Of a DNA stretch of 64,000 nt, positions 27,250 to 36,415 are shown one piece after another. The stretch's first letter is position 1. Every line of letters begins with the position of its first letter. A program made the translations under genes and the position numbers. The notes below the pieces were generated by a model. The model was not told where the DNA came from. It searched no databases and worked only from the letters and a program-made list of their open reading frames with translations. Source of the stretch: Pseudomonas veronii (lineage in GTDB: Bacteria; Pseudomonadota; Gammaproteobacteria; Pseudomonadales; Pseudomonadaceae); contig NZ_JYLL01000002.1 of NCBI RefSeq assembly GCF_001439695.1, positions 124,001-188,000 on the forward strand. Direction: 5' to 3'.

Positions 27250-28572
27250 TTAGAACTTGGCTTCAGCATCCAACTGCAGGGTGTTGGTGTTGGCATCACG
27301 CTGCGTGCGGCTGGCGTAGTCAGCCTTGGTCAGGAAGTACGTGGCGCCGACAGCGAAGTTCTTGTCGATGTCGTAGCTGACCTTCATCTTATGACCGCGC
27401 GAACCGGTGGTGCCGTTGGCGAAGTCCGAATCGGTGAAGGCGCCTACCACAGCGTTACGTTGTGTATCGCGGTAGTTGTAGTCCAGGTTGAAACCGAACA
27501 CCTTGGACTTGGCACCCAGCAACCAGGCGGTGTCCTGATCGTTGGAAGCATCGTTGTTCTTCACGTACTGACCGTAGAACGCCAGCGGCACGGCCAGGCC
27601 ACCGATGTCGGCTTGGGCAAAACCTTCGTACAGACGGAATTGTTCGTTCGCCGAGTTGCCGTTGACCGCCAGTGCGCAAGGCGTGGTGCTGCTCGTACAG
27701 GTGCTGTTTTCGTCGTTCTGGTAGGCGTAGATACTGCCGCCCAGGGTCATTTTCAGGTTGTCGGTCACCGAGAAACGCGTGCCCAACTGGCCGGAAGTCA
27801 GGCGCAGGTCGTGGCGGAATTGCACGCCGTCGCCGTCGACGTTGTCCTTGAGGTTGTAGTTACCGAGGCTGCCGAACAGCTCGGCGCTGCTACCCAGCGG
27901 GTATTTGTAGGTCAGGGCCAGACCTTCCGGGTTGATATCGCTATCCCAGATCACGTCGCCCATGTTTACCCATGGCTGGAGCATCTTGCCGCCGATGACG
28001 TGCAGGTTCTTGATCTGCTTCGGGTGGTAGTCGATGTAGCCGAGGTCCAGCCAGATCGACTTCTTGTCGAAGTAGTTGTCCTGGTCCTGGTTGGTGGAGC
28101 GCGCATCATCGCTGCTGCCGGTGGCGATACGAATGCCGGTGTCGACCTGGTCGTTGATCTCGGTGTAGGCGCCGAGACGGGCACGGATGCGCTGACGGTC
28201 CTTGTCACGGCCACCGTTGTTGGATTCGCCCTGGATCTTCACGGTTTCCTGACGGAAGCGCACGTCACCCTTGAACTGGGTCTTGGCGGCCCAGGCAAGT
28301 TTCTGGTCGAACACGCTCAGGTCGTTGGCTTTTTTCGCGGTGGCCGCGATCTGTTCGTTGGTCTCTTGTTGAGCTTGCTGTGCGATCTGCTTTTCTTTCT
28401 GATCCTTGGCCAGCTCAGCTTGCAGTTCAGTGTACTGCGAAGCCGAGATTTGACCGTTGGCCTTGAGCATGTCGAGCAATTTAGCGTCGACTGCAGCGCT
28501 GGCCGGAACGCTCAGGGCCAGCAGCAAGCCGCCACAAAGGGCCGCCGCAGTTTTAGTGGAAGCAAGACGCAT
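27250..28572 (-). CDS. Putative outer-membrane porin
   Basis: 440-aa precursor with a clear signal peptide (AALCGGLLLALSVPASA). A short helical/coiled-coil segment follows (LLDMLKANGQISASQYTELQ, then a Lys/Gln-rich run to about residue 75), which may trimerise. The remainder is a beta-barrel of alternating polar/hydrophobic strands ending in Phe (LDAEAKF), the BAM recognition end. It resembles the Pseudomonas 'putative porin' family rather than OprD. Substrate unknown. ATG at 28572 with GGAG upstream. Stands alone; 273 bases upstream hold its promoter. Confidence 0.85.
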   Translation of the reverse strand: MRLASTKTAAALCGGLLLALSVPASAAVDAKLLDMLKANGQISASQYTELQAELAKDQKEKQIAQQAQQETNEQIAATAKKANDLSVFDQKLAWAAKTQFKGDVRFRQETVKIQGESNNGGRDKDRQRIRARLGAYTEINDQVDTGIRIATGSSDDARSTNQDQDNYFDKKSIWLDLGYIDYHPKQIKNLHVIGGKMLQPWVNMGDVIWDSDINPEGLALTYKYPLGSSAELFGSLGNYNLKDNVDGDGVQFRHDLRLTSGQLGTRFSVTDNLKMTLGGSIYAYQNDENSTCTSSTTPCALAVNGNSANEQFRLYEGFAQADIGGLAVPLAFYGQYVKNNDASNDQDTAWLLGAKSKVFGFNLDYNYRDTQRNAVVGAFTDSDFANGTTGSRGHKMKVSYDIDKNFAVGATYFLTKADYASRTQRDANTNTLQLDAEAKF

Positions 28573-28857
28573 ATCAATCTCCGAAAGTGAGGAGGGATGG
28601 CAAACCATCCAGGACACAACCGACCGATGACGGACGGAAAAAATAACTGCCGGGGTAGAACCAGGCGCGCTAAAAACAGGCGTCAGTATCGCGATCGTTT
28701 ATGACGGCGCAGTGGCGAACTGATGTCAGGTAGATGACAAATTATTTATGAACGGAACTATTGGTTTAGAGCCTTGTCCGGCGATTTGGAGGTGTGTCGG
28801 CAGCGGCGATAAGCGATACTCGCGAGGCTTTCACGCCCTGAAGTAGTGAGGATGCCG

Positions 28858-29982
28858 ATGCCGCTGCAACGCCTGGACAGCCTGTCCGAAATCGCCCCGC
28901 AGGCCTGGGACGCCCTGGTGCCGCAGGCCCAGCCCTTCGTGCGACATGCGTTCCTGAGCGCGCTGGAAGACAGCGCCAGCCTCAGCCCGCATTCGGGTTG
29001 GCAGCCTGAGCATTTACTGCACTGGGACGGTGATCGGCTGGTGGCGGCATTGCCCGGTTATCGCAAATGGCATTCCTCTGGCGAGTACGTCTTCGACCAC
29101 GGTTGGGCGCAGGCCTGCGAGCGGGCCGGTATCGATTACTACCCCAAGCTGTTGGTCGCCGTGCCGTTCAGCCCGGTCAGCGGCCCGCGCCTGTTGGCCG
29201 CCAGCGCTGAAGACGGTTTCGAGTTGCTCGGCAGCCTGCCCGGTTACCTGGAAATCGAAGGGCTCTCCAGCGCCCATATCAACTTCACCGACCCGCTGGC
29301 GGATGACGCCCTGGCCCGACAGCCGGGCTGGTTGCCGCGCCTGGGCTGTCAGTTTCACTGGCAGAACCGCGGCTACCGGGATTTCCAGGACTTCCTTGAC
29401 GCCTTGAGTTCGCGCAAGCGCAAACAGATGCGCAAGGAACGCGAACAGGTGGCGGGGCAGGGCATCGAGTTCGAATGGTTGCAAGGCCATGAACTGAGCG
29501 AGGTGCAGTGGGATTTCGTCTACGCCTGCTACGCCAACACCTACGCGGTGCGCCGCCAGGCGCCGTACCTGACCCGTGCGTTTTTCAGCCTGCTGGCCGA
29601 ACGCATGCCCGAAGCGATCCGCGTGGTGCTGGCCAAACAAGGCACGCGCCCGGTCGCGATGGCGTTCAGCTTGATCGGCGGCGACAGCTTCTTTGGGCGT
29701 TACTGGGGCTGCCTGGCGGAATTCGACCGCCTGCATTTCGAAACCTGCTTCTACCAAGGCATGGATTACGCCATCGCCCACGGCTTGCAGCGCTTCGATG
29801 CCGGTGCCCAGGGCGAGCATAAATTGATTCGTGGGTTCGAGCCGGTGATCACCCGGTCATGGCACTACCTGCGTCATCCAGGGTTGAAGACGGCCGTCGA
29901 AGACTTCCTGGAGCGCGAGCGGGTGGGGATTCTGGCGTATGCCGAAGAGGCGAGGGCAGCCCTGCCGTATCGGCAGGGCTGA
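28858..29982 (+). CDS. GNAT/FemAB-like N-acyltransferase (DUF482/COG3146)
   Basis: 374-aa cytoplasmic protein of the peptidogalycan-biosynthesis-like COG3146 family with a GNAT fold. Recognisable stretches: PQAWDALVPQAQPFVRHAFL, SRKRKQMRKEREQV, and a C-terminal GAQGEHKLIRGFEP then TRSWHYLRHPGL, strongly conserved in the family. The acceptor substrate is not established. I start at the ATG at 28858 because GTGAGG lies 6 bases upstream; ATG at 28852 abuts that site. Convergent with aquaporin. Confidence 0.83.
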   Translation: MPLQRLDSLSEIAPQAWDALVPQAQPFVRHAFLSALEDSASLSPHSGWQPEHLLHWDGDRLVAALPGYRKWHSSGEYVFDHGWAQACERAGIDYYPKLLVAVPFSPVSGPRLLAASAEDGFELLGSLPGYLEIEGLSSAHINFTDPLADDALARQPGWLPRLGCQFHWQNRGYRDFQDFLDALSSRKRKQMRKEREQVAGQGIEFEWLQGHELSEVQWDFVYACYANTYAVRRQAPYLTRAFFSLLAERMPEAIRVVLAKQGTRPVAMAFSLIGGDSFFGRYWGCLAEFDRLHFETCFYQGMDYAIAHGLQRFDAGAQGEHKLIRGFEPVITRSWHYLRHPGLKTAVEDFLERERVGILAYAEEARAALPYRQG

Positions 29983-29994
29983 ACCCGTTTTGCC

Positions 29995-30696
29995 TCAGGC
30001 CGGCTCCTCCTTGCCCAACCATCGATAGACCACGCCGCCGATCACCGCGTCGAGGATCGGCGCGAGCCAGAACATCCACAATTGCTGGATCGCCCACCCG
30101 CCCACGATCAGCGCCGGTCCCGTACTGCGGGCCGGGTTGACCGAGGTGTTGGTCACGGGAATCGAGATCAGGTGGATCAAGGTCAGCGCCAGGCCGATGG
30201 CGATGGGGGCGAGGCCCTTCGGGGCACGCGGGTCGGTGGCGCCGAGGATGATCAGCACGAACATCGCTGTCATCACCAGCTCACAGACAAACCCCGCTGC
30301 CATTGAATAGCCGCCAGGCGAATGCTCGCCATAGCCGTTGGAGGCCAGGCCTGACGCCAGTTCGAACCCCGGTTTGCCGCTGGCGATCACATACAACAGC
30401 GCCGCGGCGACAATGCCGCCAATGACCTGGGCAACGATGTACGCCGGTAACTCCCTGGCTGGAAACCTGCCGCCCACGACCAGCCCCACCGATACCGCCG
30501 GGTTGAGGTGACAACCGCTGATGTGCCCGATGGCGACCGCCATGGTCAGTACCGTGAGCCCGAAGGCCAGGGCCACCCCCAACAACCCGATGCCGACTGC
30601 GGGAAACGCCGCGGCCAACACCGCACTCCCGCAACCGCCCAGCACCAGCCAAAACGTACCTAAACCTTCTGTGACTGAACGCTTGAACAAAGACAT
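29995..30696 (-). CDS. aqpZ: Aquaporin Z
   Basis: 233-aa six-helix inner-membrane water channel. Both NPA boxes are present ([11 protein letters not shown] and [10 protein letters not shown]), and the [15 protein letters not shown] context with Arg of the selectivity filter is the AqpZ rather than GlpF type. Length matches AqpZ. Stands alone, ends 12 bases from the convergent acyltransferase gene. No osmotic regulatory element was recognised. Confidence 0.95.
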   Translation of the reverse strand: MSLFKRSVTEGLGTFWLVLGGCGSAVLAAAFPAVGIGLLGVALAFGLTVLTMAVAIGHISGCHLNPAVSVGLVVGGRFPARELPAYIVAQVIGGIVAAALLYVIASGKPGFELASGLASNGYGEHSPGGYSMAAGFVCELVMTAMFVLIILGATDPRAPKGLAPIAIGLALTLIHLISIPVTNTSVNPARSTGPALIVGGWAIQQLWMFWLAPILDAVIGGVVYRWLGKEEPA

Positions 30697-30821
30697 GTAC
30701 CCGTCCTTGATAGATCGCTCTACCGAATCAGTAAATCAGTGATGCTCCCTGCGATTTACTTCAGCGCCCGTCTTGGCACTGCACTGAGTACAGCACGGTT
30801 GCGGCACAAATCCAGGACACC

Positions 30822-30847
30822 CATGTGGGAGCAAGCCCCCTCCCACC
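30822..30847. repeat. REP-type element
   Basis: ATGTGGGAGCAAGCCCCCTCCCACC, an imperfect GTGGGAG/CTCCCAC hairpin downstream of the ABC exporter stop. The whole gap 30697-30873 otherwise shows no gene. Confidence 0.7.
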
Positions 30848-30873
30848 TTTTGAGTTGTGTAGGCCCGGCAGTT

Positions 30874-32706
30874 TCAGTCGATGCCGACGAAGCCTCCGGT
30901 CTGGTGCTGCCACAGCCGCGCATACAGCCCGCCGTGGGCGAGCAACTGGGCATGGCTGCCGGTCTCGGCGATCTGGCCTTTCTCCAGCACCACCAGGCGG
31001 TCCATCCGCGCAATGGTCGACAAGCGGTGCGCAATCGCAATCACCGTCTTGCCTTGCATCAGGGTTTCCAGGCTTTCCTGGATCGCCGCTTCGACTTCCG
31101 AATCCAGCGCCGAGGTGGCTTCGTCCATGATCAGGATCGGCGCATCCTTGAGCAGCACCCGCGCGATGGCGATGCGCTGGCGTTGCCCGCCGGACAGTTT
31201 CACGCCGCGCTCGCCCACATGGGCATCCAGCCCGGTGCGGCCTTCGGCGTCCGACAGCTGCGGGATGAACTCATCGGCACGCGCCTTGCGTATGGCCGCC
31301 CAGAGCTCCTCGTCGCTGGCGTCCGGCTTGCCATACAACAGGTTCTCGCGGATCGAGCGGTGCAGCAGCGACGTGTCCTGGGTGATCATGCCGATCTGTT
31401 CGCGCAGGCTTTCCTGGGCGACCTCGGCGATGTTCTGGCCGTCGATCAGGATGCGCCCGCCTTGCAGGTCGTACAGGCGCAGCAGCAGGTTGACCAGGGT
31501 CGATTTGCCTGCGCCGGAGGGGCCGATCAGGCCGATTTTTTCACCGGCCTCGATGGTCAGGTTCAGGCCGCCAATGATCCCGCTCTTCTTGCCGTAGTGG
31601 AAATCCACCTGCTCGAAGCGCACTTCGCCATGGGGCACGGTCAGGCGTGGAGCGTTGTCGCGGTCGACCACGGCCAGCGGCTGGGCGATGGTTTTCAGGC
31701 CGTCCTGCACCATGCCGATGTTTTCGAAAATGCCATTGACCACCCACATGATCCAGCCGGACATGTTGACGATGCGAATCACCAGGCCGGTCGCCAGGGC
31801 AATCGCGCCCACGGAAATCAGCGAATGGGTCCACAACCACAGGGCCAGGCCGGTGGTGGTGACGATCAGCAGGCCGTTCATGGTGGTGATCACCACGTCC
31901 ATGCTGGTCACCACGCGGCTGGCCAACTGGGTTTTTTCGGTCTGCTCGATGATCGCTTCCTTGGCGTATTCCTGCTCGGATTGGGTATGCGCGAACAGCT
32001 TCAAGGTGGTGATGTTGGTGTAGCCATCGACGATGCGGCCCATCAACTTGGAGCGCGCCTCGGAGGAAATCACCGAACGCGCTTTCACCCGCGGCACGAA
32101 GTAGCGCAATGCCAGGCTGTAGCAGACGATCCAGGTCACCAGCGGGATCATCAGGCGCCAGTCGGCTTCGGCAAACAGCACCAGGGAACTGATGGCGTAG
32201 ATCGCCACGTGCCAGATCGCATCCACGGCCGCCACGGCGGAATCGCGCAGGGAGTTGCCAGTTTGCATGATGCGCTGGGCGATGCGCCCGGCGAAGTCGT
32301 TCTGGAAGAAGTTCAGGCTCTGCTTGAGCACGTAGCTGTGGTTTTGCCAACGGATCAGGCTGGTCATGCCGGGGCTGATGGTCTGGTGGACCAGCAGGTC
32401 ATGCAGGGCGCCGAAGATCGGGCGCAGCAGCAGGGCGACCACGCCCATCCAGATCAGCTCGGTGCTGTGGATCTGGAAAAAGTTCGCGGGCGGCGTGCCC
32501 TGGGCCAGGTCGATGATGCGGCTCAGGTAGCTGAACAGCGCGACTTCGATCAGTGCGCCGATCAGGCCCACCACCAACAGCGCGGCGAAACACGGCCACA
32601 CCTGACGCAGGTAGTAGAGGTAGAAGGGCAGGACTTTATCGGGAGGGGCGGCGCTGGGCGCGTCGCGGAAAATATCGATCAGTTGTTCGAAACGACGATA
32701 GAGCAT
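30874..32706 (-). CDS. ABC exporter, fused membrane and ATPase domains (MsbA/MdlB-like)
   Basis: 610-aa half-transporter expected to work as a dimer in the inner membrane. Six membrane helices lie in residues about 30-340, with a coupling region. The nucleotide-binding domain shows Walker A GLIGPSGAGKSTLVN, Q-loop MITQDTSLLHR, signature LSGGQRQRIAIA, Walker B ILIMDEATSALD and the H-loop in AIAHRLSTIA. The substrate is unknown; the close order of lipid and multidrug exporters in this family does not allow a choice. It is monocistronic or loosely linked to ppiA upstream (83-base gap). Confidence 0.92.
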   Translation of the reverse strand: MLYRRFEQLIDIFRDAPSAAPPDKVLPFYLYYLRQVWPCFAALLVVGLIGALIEVALFSYLSRIIDLAQGTPPANFFQIHSTELIWMGVVALLLRPIFGALHDLLVHQTISPGMTSLIRWQNHSYVLKQSLNFFQNDFAGRIAQRIMQTGNSLRDSAVAAVDAIWHVAIYAISSLVLFAEADWRLMIPLVTWIVCYSLALRYFVPRVKARSVISSEARSKLMGRIVDGYTNITTLKLFAHTQSEQEYAKEAIIEQTEKTQLASRVVTSMDVVITTMNGLLIVTTTGLALWLWTHSLISVGAIALATGLVIRIVNMSGWIMWVVNGIFENIGMVQDGLKTIAQPLAVVDRDNAPRLTVPHGEVRFEQVDFHYGKKSGIIGGLNLTIEAGEKIGLIGPSGAGKSTLVNLLLRLYDLQGGRILIDGQNIAEVAQESLREQIGMITQDTSLLHRSIRENLLYGKPDASDEELWAAIRKARADEFIPQLSDAEGRTGLDAHVGERGVKLSGGQRQRIAIARVLLKDAPILIMDEATSALDSEVEAAIQESLETLMQGKTVIAIAHRLSTIARMDRLVVLEKGQIAETGSHAQLLAHGGLYARLWQHQTGGFVGID

Positions 32707-32789
32707 TAGGGTTGACGCCCGCCCGGCGGGCTCTCCTGTTCAAAGGCGCGCGACGCCTTGTGAGCGCCGCGCGGAACTACCTGCGGACC

Positions 32790-33353
32790 TCAGTCGATGC
32801 GCTTGGCCGACTTGATCAGGACAGGATCGATTGGCACGTTCTGCATGCCTTGTTTGGTGGTGGTCTGCGAGTTGACGATGATGTCGACCACGTCCATGCC
32901 TTTGACCACTTTGGCGAACACGGCATAACCGGCATCGCGGCCTGGATCGAGGAAGGCATTGTCCGCGACGTTGATGAAGAATTGGCTGGTGGCCGAATCC
33001 GGGTTCGAGGTGCGGGCCATCGACAGCGTGCCACGCACGTTATGCAGGCCGTTGCTGGCTTCGTTCTTGATCGGTGGGTTGGTGTCTTTTTGCGCCATCT
33101 GCGCGGTGAACCCGCCGCCCTGGACCATGAAGCCCGGGATCACACGGTGGAAAATCGTGTTGGTGTAGAAGCCCTTGTCGACGTAGGCCAGGAAGTTCTT
33201 GCTACTGATCGGCGCCTTGACCGGGTCCAGTTCGATTTCAATGTCGCCGTTGGTGGTGGAGATCAATACGTGGGGCGCCTTGGCGGGCTCGGCGGCCATC
33301 AGGTTGGCAGCGAACAGAACGGAACCGGCAAAGAAGGCGATTTTTTTCAGCAT
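32790..33353 (-). CDS. ppiA: Periplasmic peptidyl-prolyl cis-trans isomerase (cyclophilin A type)
   Basis: 187-aa precursor with a signal peptide ([16 protein letters not shown]) and a cyclophilin domain. Active-site stretch [16 protein letters not shown] (Arg, Phe, Gln), plus [20 protein letters not shown]. It catalyses proline isomerisation in periplasmic protein folding. Its start lies 3 bases beyond the stop of the upstream hydrolase gene, so the two are co-transcribed. Confidence 0.94.
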   Translation of the reverse strand: MLKKIAFFAGSVLFAANLMAAEPAKAPHVLISTTNGDIEIELDPVKAPISSKNFLAYVDKGFYTNTIFHRVIPGFMVQGGGFTAQMAQKDTNPPIKNEASNGLHNVRGTLSMARTSNPDSATSQFFINVADNAFLDPGRDAGYAVFAKVVKGMDVVDIIVNSQTTTKQGMQNVPIDPVLIKSAKRID

Positions 33354-33356
33354 GGG

Positions 33357-34160
33357 TCAGTGATCCTGGGTAGTGGTTTCGACTGTCTTTAGAAAATCGA
33401 GCAGGGTAGCGTTAAAGACATCGGGTTGATCCAAGGGTGTGGCATGGCGGGAATCTTCGATGACCACCAGCCGCGCATCGGGCAGCAGTTTTACATAGAT
33501 TTCTTTGTGCGCCACAGGGGTGTAGTCGTGGTCGGCGCTGATGACCAGGGTTGGACAGGCAATTCTGCAAAGTCGTTCCTGCACGCCCCAGCCCACAATT
33601 GCATCGAAGCTGGCGAGATAAGCACGTTTGTCGTTTTTTGCCCAGCGCTCGGCCATCTTGCGGCGCAGGTCGGCTTGCTGCGGTTTGGGAAACAGCCGGT
33701 CGCCCAGGGCCTTGCCGATGGTGGCCAGGCTGAGGACGCGTGCCAGGGTCCAGCGCTTGGCCCATTGCCAGTAATCGTCGGCGCTGCGCACCTTGACCTC
33801 GGGCGCGCTGTTGACGATGCACAGGCTCTTGACCCGCGCCGGTTCGTCCACCGCCAGTTGAAACGCGATCATGCCGCCCATGGACAAGCCCACCACGTGC
33901 GCGGCGGGCAGGTCCAGGTGTTCGATCAGGGCGATCAGATCGAGGGTGAAACCTTTGATGCTGTAGCGCTCCCGGGGTTTGTCGGAACGCCCATGGCCAC
34001 GCACGTCCACCACGATCAGGCGGTAATGTCGGGCCAGCACCGGAATCTGCAGTTCCCAATCCTGGCTGCTGGAGCCCAGGCCGTGGATCAGAATCAGCGG
34101 GGTGCCGTGACCATATTCCTCGTAATGCAGGCTGCACCCTTCATGTTCGAACCAGGCCAT
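33357..34160 (-). CDS. Alpha/beta-fold hydrolase
   Basis: 267-aa hydrolase resembling 3-oxoadipate enol-lactonase/carboxylesterase types. Oxyanion HGLGSSSQDW, nucleophile elbow VGLSMGGMIAF (Ser about 95), acid in ISADHDYTP, catalytic His in EDSRHATPLDQ; all members of the triad are present. The physiological ester is not known and no aromatic pathway genes adjoin it. Co-transcribed with ppiA; 14 bases from the LysR gene upstream. Confidence 0.88.
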   Translation of the reverse strand: MAWFEHEGCSLHYEEYGHGTPLILIHGLGSSSQDWELQIPVLARHYRLIVVDVRGHGRSDKPRERYSIKGFTLDLIALIEHLDLPAAHVVGLSMGGMIAFQLAVDEPARVKSLCIVNSAPEVKVRSADDYWQWAKRWTLARVLSLATIGKALGDRLFPKPQQADLRRKMAERWAKNDKRAYLASFDAIVGWGVQERLCRIACPTLVISADHDYTPVAHKEIYVKLLPDARLVVIEDSRHATPLDQPDVFNATLLDFLKTVETTTQDH

Positions 34161-34174
34161 GCATGAACTCCGTT

Positions 34175-35098
34175 TCAGGCTTGCTGCGGTGCGGCGAAAG
34201 GCGCATCCAGGGGGGCGGTGTCAAATGTGCGCAGCAGCTCCACGAGGATCTGCGTCGCTGGCCCCAAGGGTTTGTCCTTGTTCGAGTACAGGTAGAACGT
34301 CGGGTGACGGCTGCCACCCTGCTCCAAGGGTAGCTGCTTGAGCACGCCGTCGGCGAGTTCGCGCTCGATCATGTGCCGGGGCAACCAGGCAAAGCCCAGG
34401 CCGCTGCCGACGAAACTGGCGGCTGTGGCGAGGCTGCCGACGGTCCAGCGCTGTTCGGCGCCGAGCCAGCCGACATCGCGCGGCTGCTGGCGCCCGGAGT
34501 CGCGGATCACCACTTGCATCTGGCTTTCCAGGTCCTGGAAGCTCAGTTCGCGGTTCATGCGGTGCAAGGCATGCTCGGGGTGAGCGACGGCGACAAACTC
34601 CACGTTGCTCATCTCGGTGCCGAGATAGCCGGGGATGTTGAAGCTGCTGATCGCCAGGTCGGCCACGCCTTCGATCAACAGCTCTTCAACCCCCGACAAC
34701 ACCTCTTCGCGCAGGCGCACGCGGCAGCCGCGGCTTTGCGGCATAAAGGCGGTCAGGGCGCGCACCAAGCGTGCATTCGGGTAGGCGGCATCGACCACCA
34801 GGCGTACTTCGGCTTCCCAGCCCTGTTCCATATGGTGGGCGAGGTCTTCGAGTTGGCTGGCGTTTTTCACCAACTGCCGGGAGCGGCGCAACAGCACTTC
34901 GCCGGCGTCGGTGAGTACGGCCTTGCGCCCGTCGATGCGCAGCAGCGGCACCCCGAGCTGGTCTTGCATGCGGGCCACGGTGTAGCTCACCGAGGACTGC
35001 GAACGGTGCAGCGCTTCGGCCGCCTGGGCAAAGCCGCCATGGTCGACCACGGCTTGCAGCGTGCGCCATTGATCGAGGGTAACGCGGGGCGCTTTCAA
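34175..35098 (-). CDS. LysR-family transcriptional regulator
   Basis: 307-aa regulator with an N-terminal winged helix-turn-helix (WRTLQAVVDHGGFAQAAEAL, SQSSVSYTVARMQDQLGVPL) and a periplasmic-binding-like effector domain. Its nearest partners are the hydrolase just downstream in the same direction and the divergent small secreted protein at 35148, only 49 bases away. That short divergent gap makes the small gene a likely target. Effector unknown. Confidence 0.92.
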   Translation of the reverse strand: MKAPRVTLDQWRTLQAVVDHGGFAQAAEALHRSQSSVSYTVARMQDQLGVPLLRIDGRKAVLTDAGEVLLRRSRQLVKNASQLEDLAHHMEQGWEAEVRLVVDAAYPNARLVRALTAFMPQSRGCRVRLREEVLSGVEELLIEGVADLAISSFNIPGYLGTEMSNVEFVAVAHPEHALHRMNRELSFQDLESQMQVVIRDSGRQQPRDVGWLGAEQRWTVGSLATAASFVGSGLGFAWLPRHMIERELADGVLKQLPLEQGGSRHPTFYLYSNKDKPLGPATQILVELLRTFDTAPLDAPFAAPQQA

Positions 35099-35147
35099 GA
35101 TGAGCTCCTCTTGTCCTAAGCTGACAGTCCTTATTGGAGACTGCCGA

Positions 35148-35462
35148 ATGAGAAAATTGTGTTGTGTGGTGCTGGCACTGCTGCCGCTCAGTGCGTTTGC
35201 CTACCCCATCGATGTGACAAAAAAGATCGACGGCGTGAGCGTGGATTACACCGCGTCCGACGTGGACGGTGACATCAGTTCGATCCAACTGAACAACTAC
35301 GGCACGCGCGACGCGCTGTGTTCGGTGACTTTCACCAACGGCCCGGAATCACCCCGTCGCCGTACTGTCAGCGTGCCGGCGGGCAAAAGCACCAACACCA
35401 CCGTCAAGTTCAACCGCGCGATCATCAAGATGCGTATCGCACTGGAATGTGCACCGAAATAA
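35148..35462 (+). CDS. Small secreted protein of unknown function
   Basis: 104-aa precursor with a signal peptide (MRKLCCVVLALLPLSAFAYP, cleavage near residue 18). The mature 85-residue part is predicted beta-rich with two Cys (DALCSVTF and ALECAPK) that could form a disulfide; it shows no enzyme motif. Relatives in Pseudomonas have sometimes been labelled '3-phosphoglycerate kinase', which the sequence does not support. TTGGAGA lies 8 bases before the ATG. Divergent from a LysR gene. Confidence 0.8.
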   Translation: MRKLCCVVLALLPLSAFAYPIDVTKKIDGVSVDYTASDVDGDISSIQLNNYGTRDALCSVTFTNGPESPRRRTVSVPAGKSTNTTVKFNRAIIKMRIALECAPK

Positions 35463-35613
35463 AGCGACAGCGGAGCATGCCTACAGCAATACTCCGCTTA
35501 TAAACAAATTTCTAGATGGGTTGTAGCAGTTTTTTGCGCTTTTTTATCGAATTGGCTCTGGTTAATCTTTTCTCCATCGACTTACAGCAATTACAGATGG
35601 AGCCTACGCAGCC

Positions 35614-36213
35614 ATGTCCAACGTACTGATCATCGAAAGCAGCGCCCGCCAGCAGGATTCGATCTCCCGCCAACTGACCCGGCAGTTCATCAGCCAATGG
35701 CAGGCTGCGCACCCGGCGGATCAGATCACCGTGCGCGACGTGGCGCTCAACCCGCTTCCGCACCTGGACGCCAACCTGCTCGGCGGCTGGATGAAATCGG
35801 CGGATCAGCGCAGCGCCAGCGAACAGGCATCCCTGGATCGCTCCAACACCTTGACCGACGAATTGCTCGCCGCCGACGTGTTGGTGATGGCGGCGCCGAT
35901 GTACAACTTCGCCATCCCCAGCACCCTCAAAGCCTGGCTGGATCACGTGTTGCGTGCAGGTGTGACCTTCAAGTACACCGCCACCGGCCCCCAGGGTTTG
36001 TTGATCGGTAAGCGGGCCTTCGTGCTCACCGCCCGGGGCGGGATTCACACCGGCGCAAGCTCCGATCACCAGGAACCTTACCTGCGTCAGGTGATGGCAT
36101 TCATCGGGATTCATGACGTGACGTTCATTCACGCCGAAGGGGTGAACCTGAGCGGCGACTTCCAGGAAAAAGGCATCAACCACGCCAAGGCGTTGCTGGC
36201 GCAAGTCGCGTGA
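35614..36213 (+). CDS. azoR: FMN-dependent NADH-azoreductase
   Basis: 199-aa flavodoxin-fold quinone/azo reductase. N-terminal phosphate-binding stretch VLIIESSARQQDSISRQL, FMN loop PMYNFAIPSTLKAWLDHVLR and TARGGIHTG, all typical of AzoR. It reduces quinones and azo compounds with NAD(P)H and is usually part of thiol/electrophile stress defence. P. aeruginosa has three paralogues and I cannot say which this matches. Followed 106 bases later by an intrinsic terminator. Confidence 0.93.
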   Translation: MSNVLIIESSARQQDSISRQLTRQFISQWQAAHPADQITVRDVALNPLPHLDANLLGGWMKSADQRSASEQASLDRSNTLTDELLAADVLVMAAPMYNFAIPSTLKAWLDHVLRAGVTFKYTATGPQGLLIGKRAFVLTARGGIHTGASSDHQEPYLRQVMAFIGIHDVTFIHAEGVNLSGDFQEKGINHAKALLAQVA

Positions 36214-36318
36214 TCCTTTAATCGTCACATAATCGCGCGGTGTTTATATCTCACCACGCAAACCCTTCAAGTCCGCGTAAAAACCTCCCTTTGCACTTGT
36301 TGCTCCTGAGTGCTCCTG

Positions 36319-36353
36319 CCCGACTGCCGCTATCGCGAGGTCGGGTTTTTTTT
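36319..36353 (+). terminator. Intrinsic terminator between azoR and the EamA gene
   Basis: CCCGAC (36319-36324) / GTCGGG (36340-36345) followed by eight T. It may end azoR or, being only 63 bases before the transporter ATG, act as an attenuator of that gene. An open frame across it contains a Leu-rich run (CTC CCT TTG CAC TTG TTG CTC CTG at about 36285-36308) but starts at a GTG without a ribosome site. Confidence 0.75.
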
Positions 36354-36415
36354 GCGCCGAGTTTCGTGAGCCGCCGAAAACCTTTAATGTCCCGCCCATT
36401 CGATACGAGGCGCGC

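Noticed and set aside
30739..32709. 656-codon plus-strand frame opposite the ABC exporter
   Set aside because: Shadow frame; Gln/His/Asp-rich with no recognisable domain, while the minus strand has a complete ABC protein.
35148..35462. 3-phosphoglycerate kinase, the label often put on this small protein
   Set aside because: 104 residues with a signal peptide and no kinase motif cannot be phosphoglycerate kinase.
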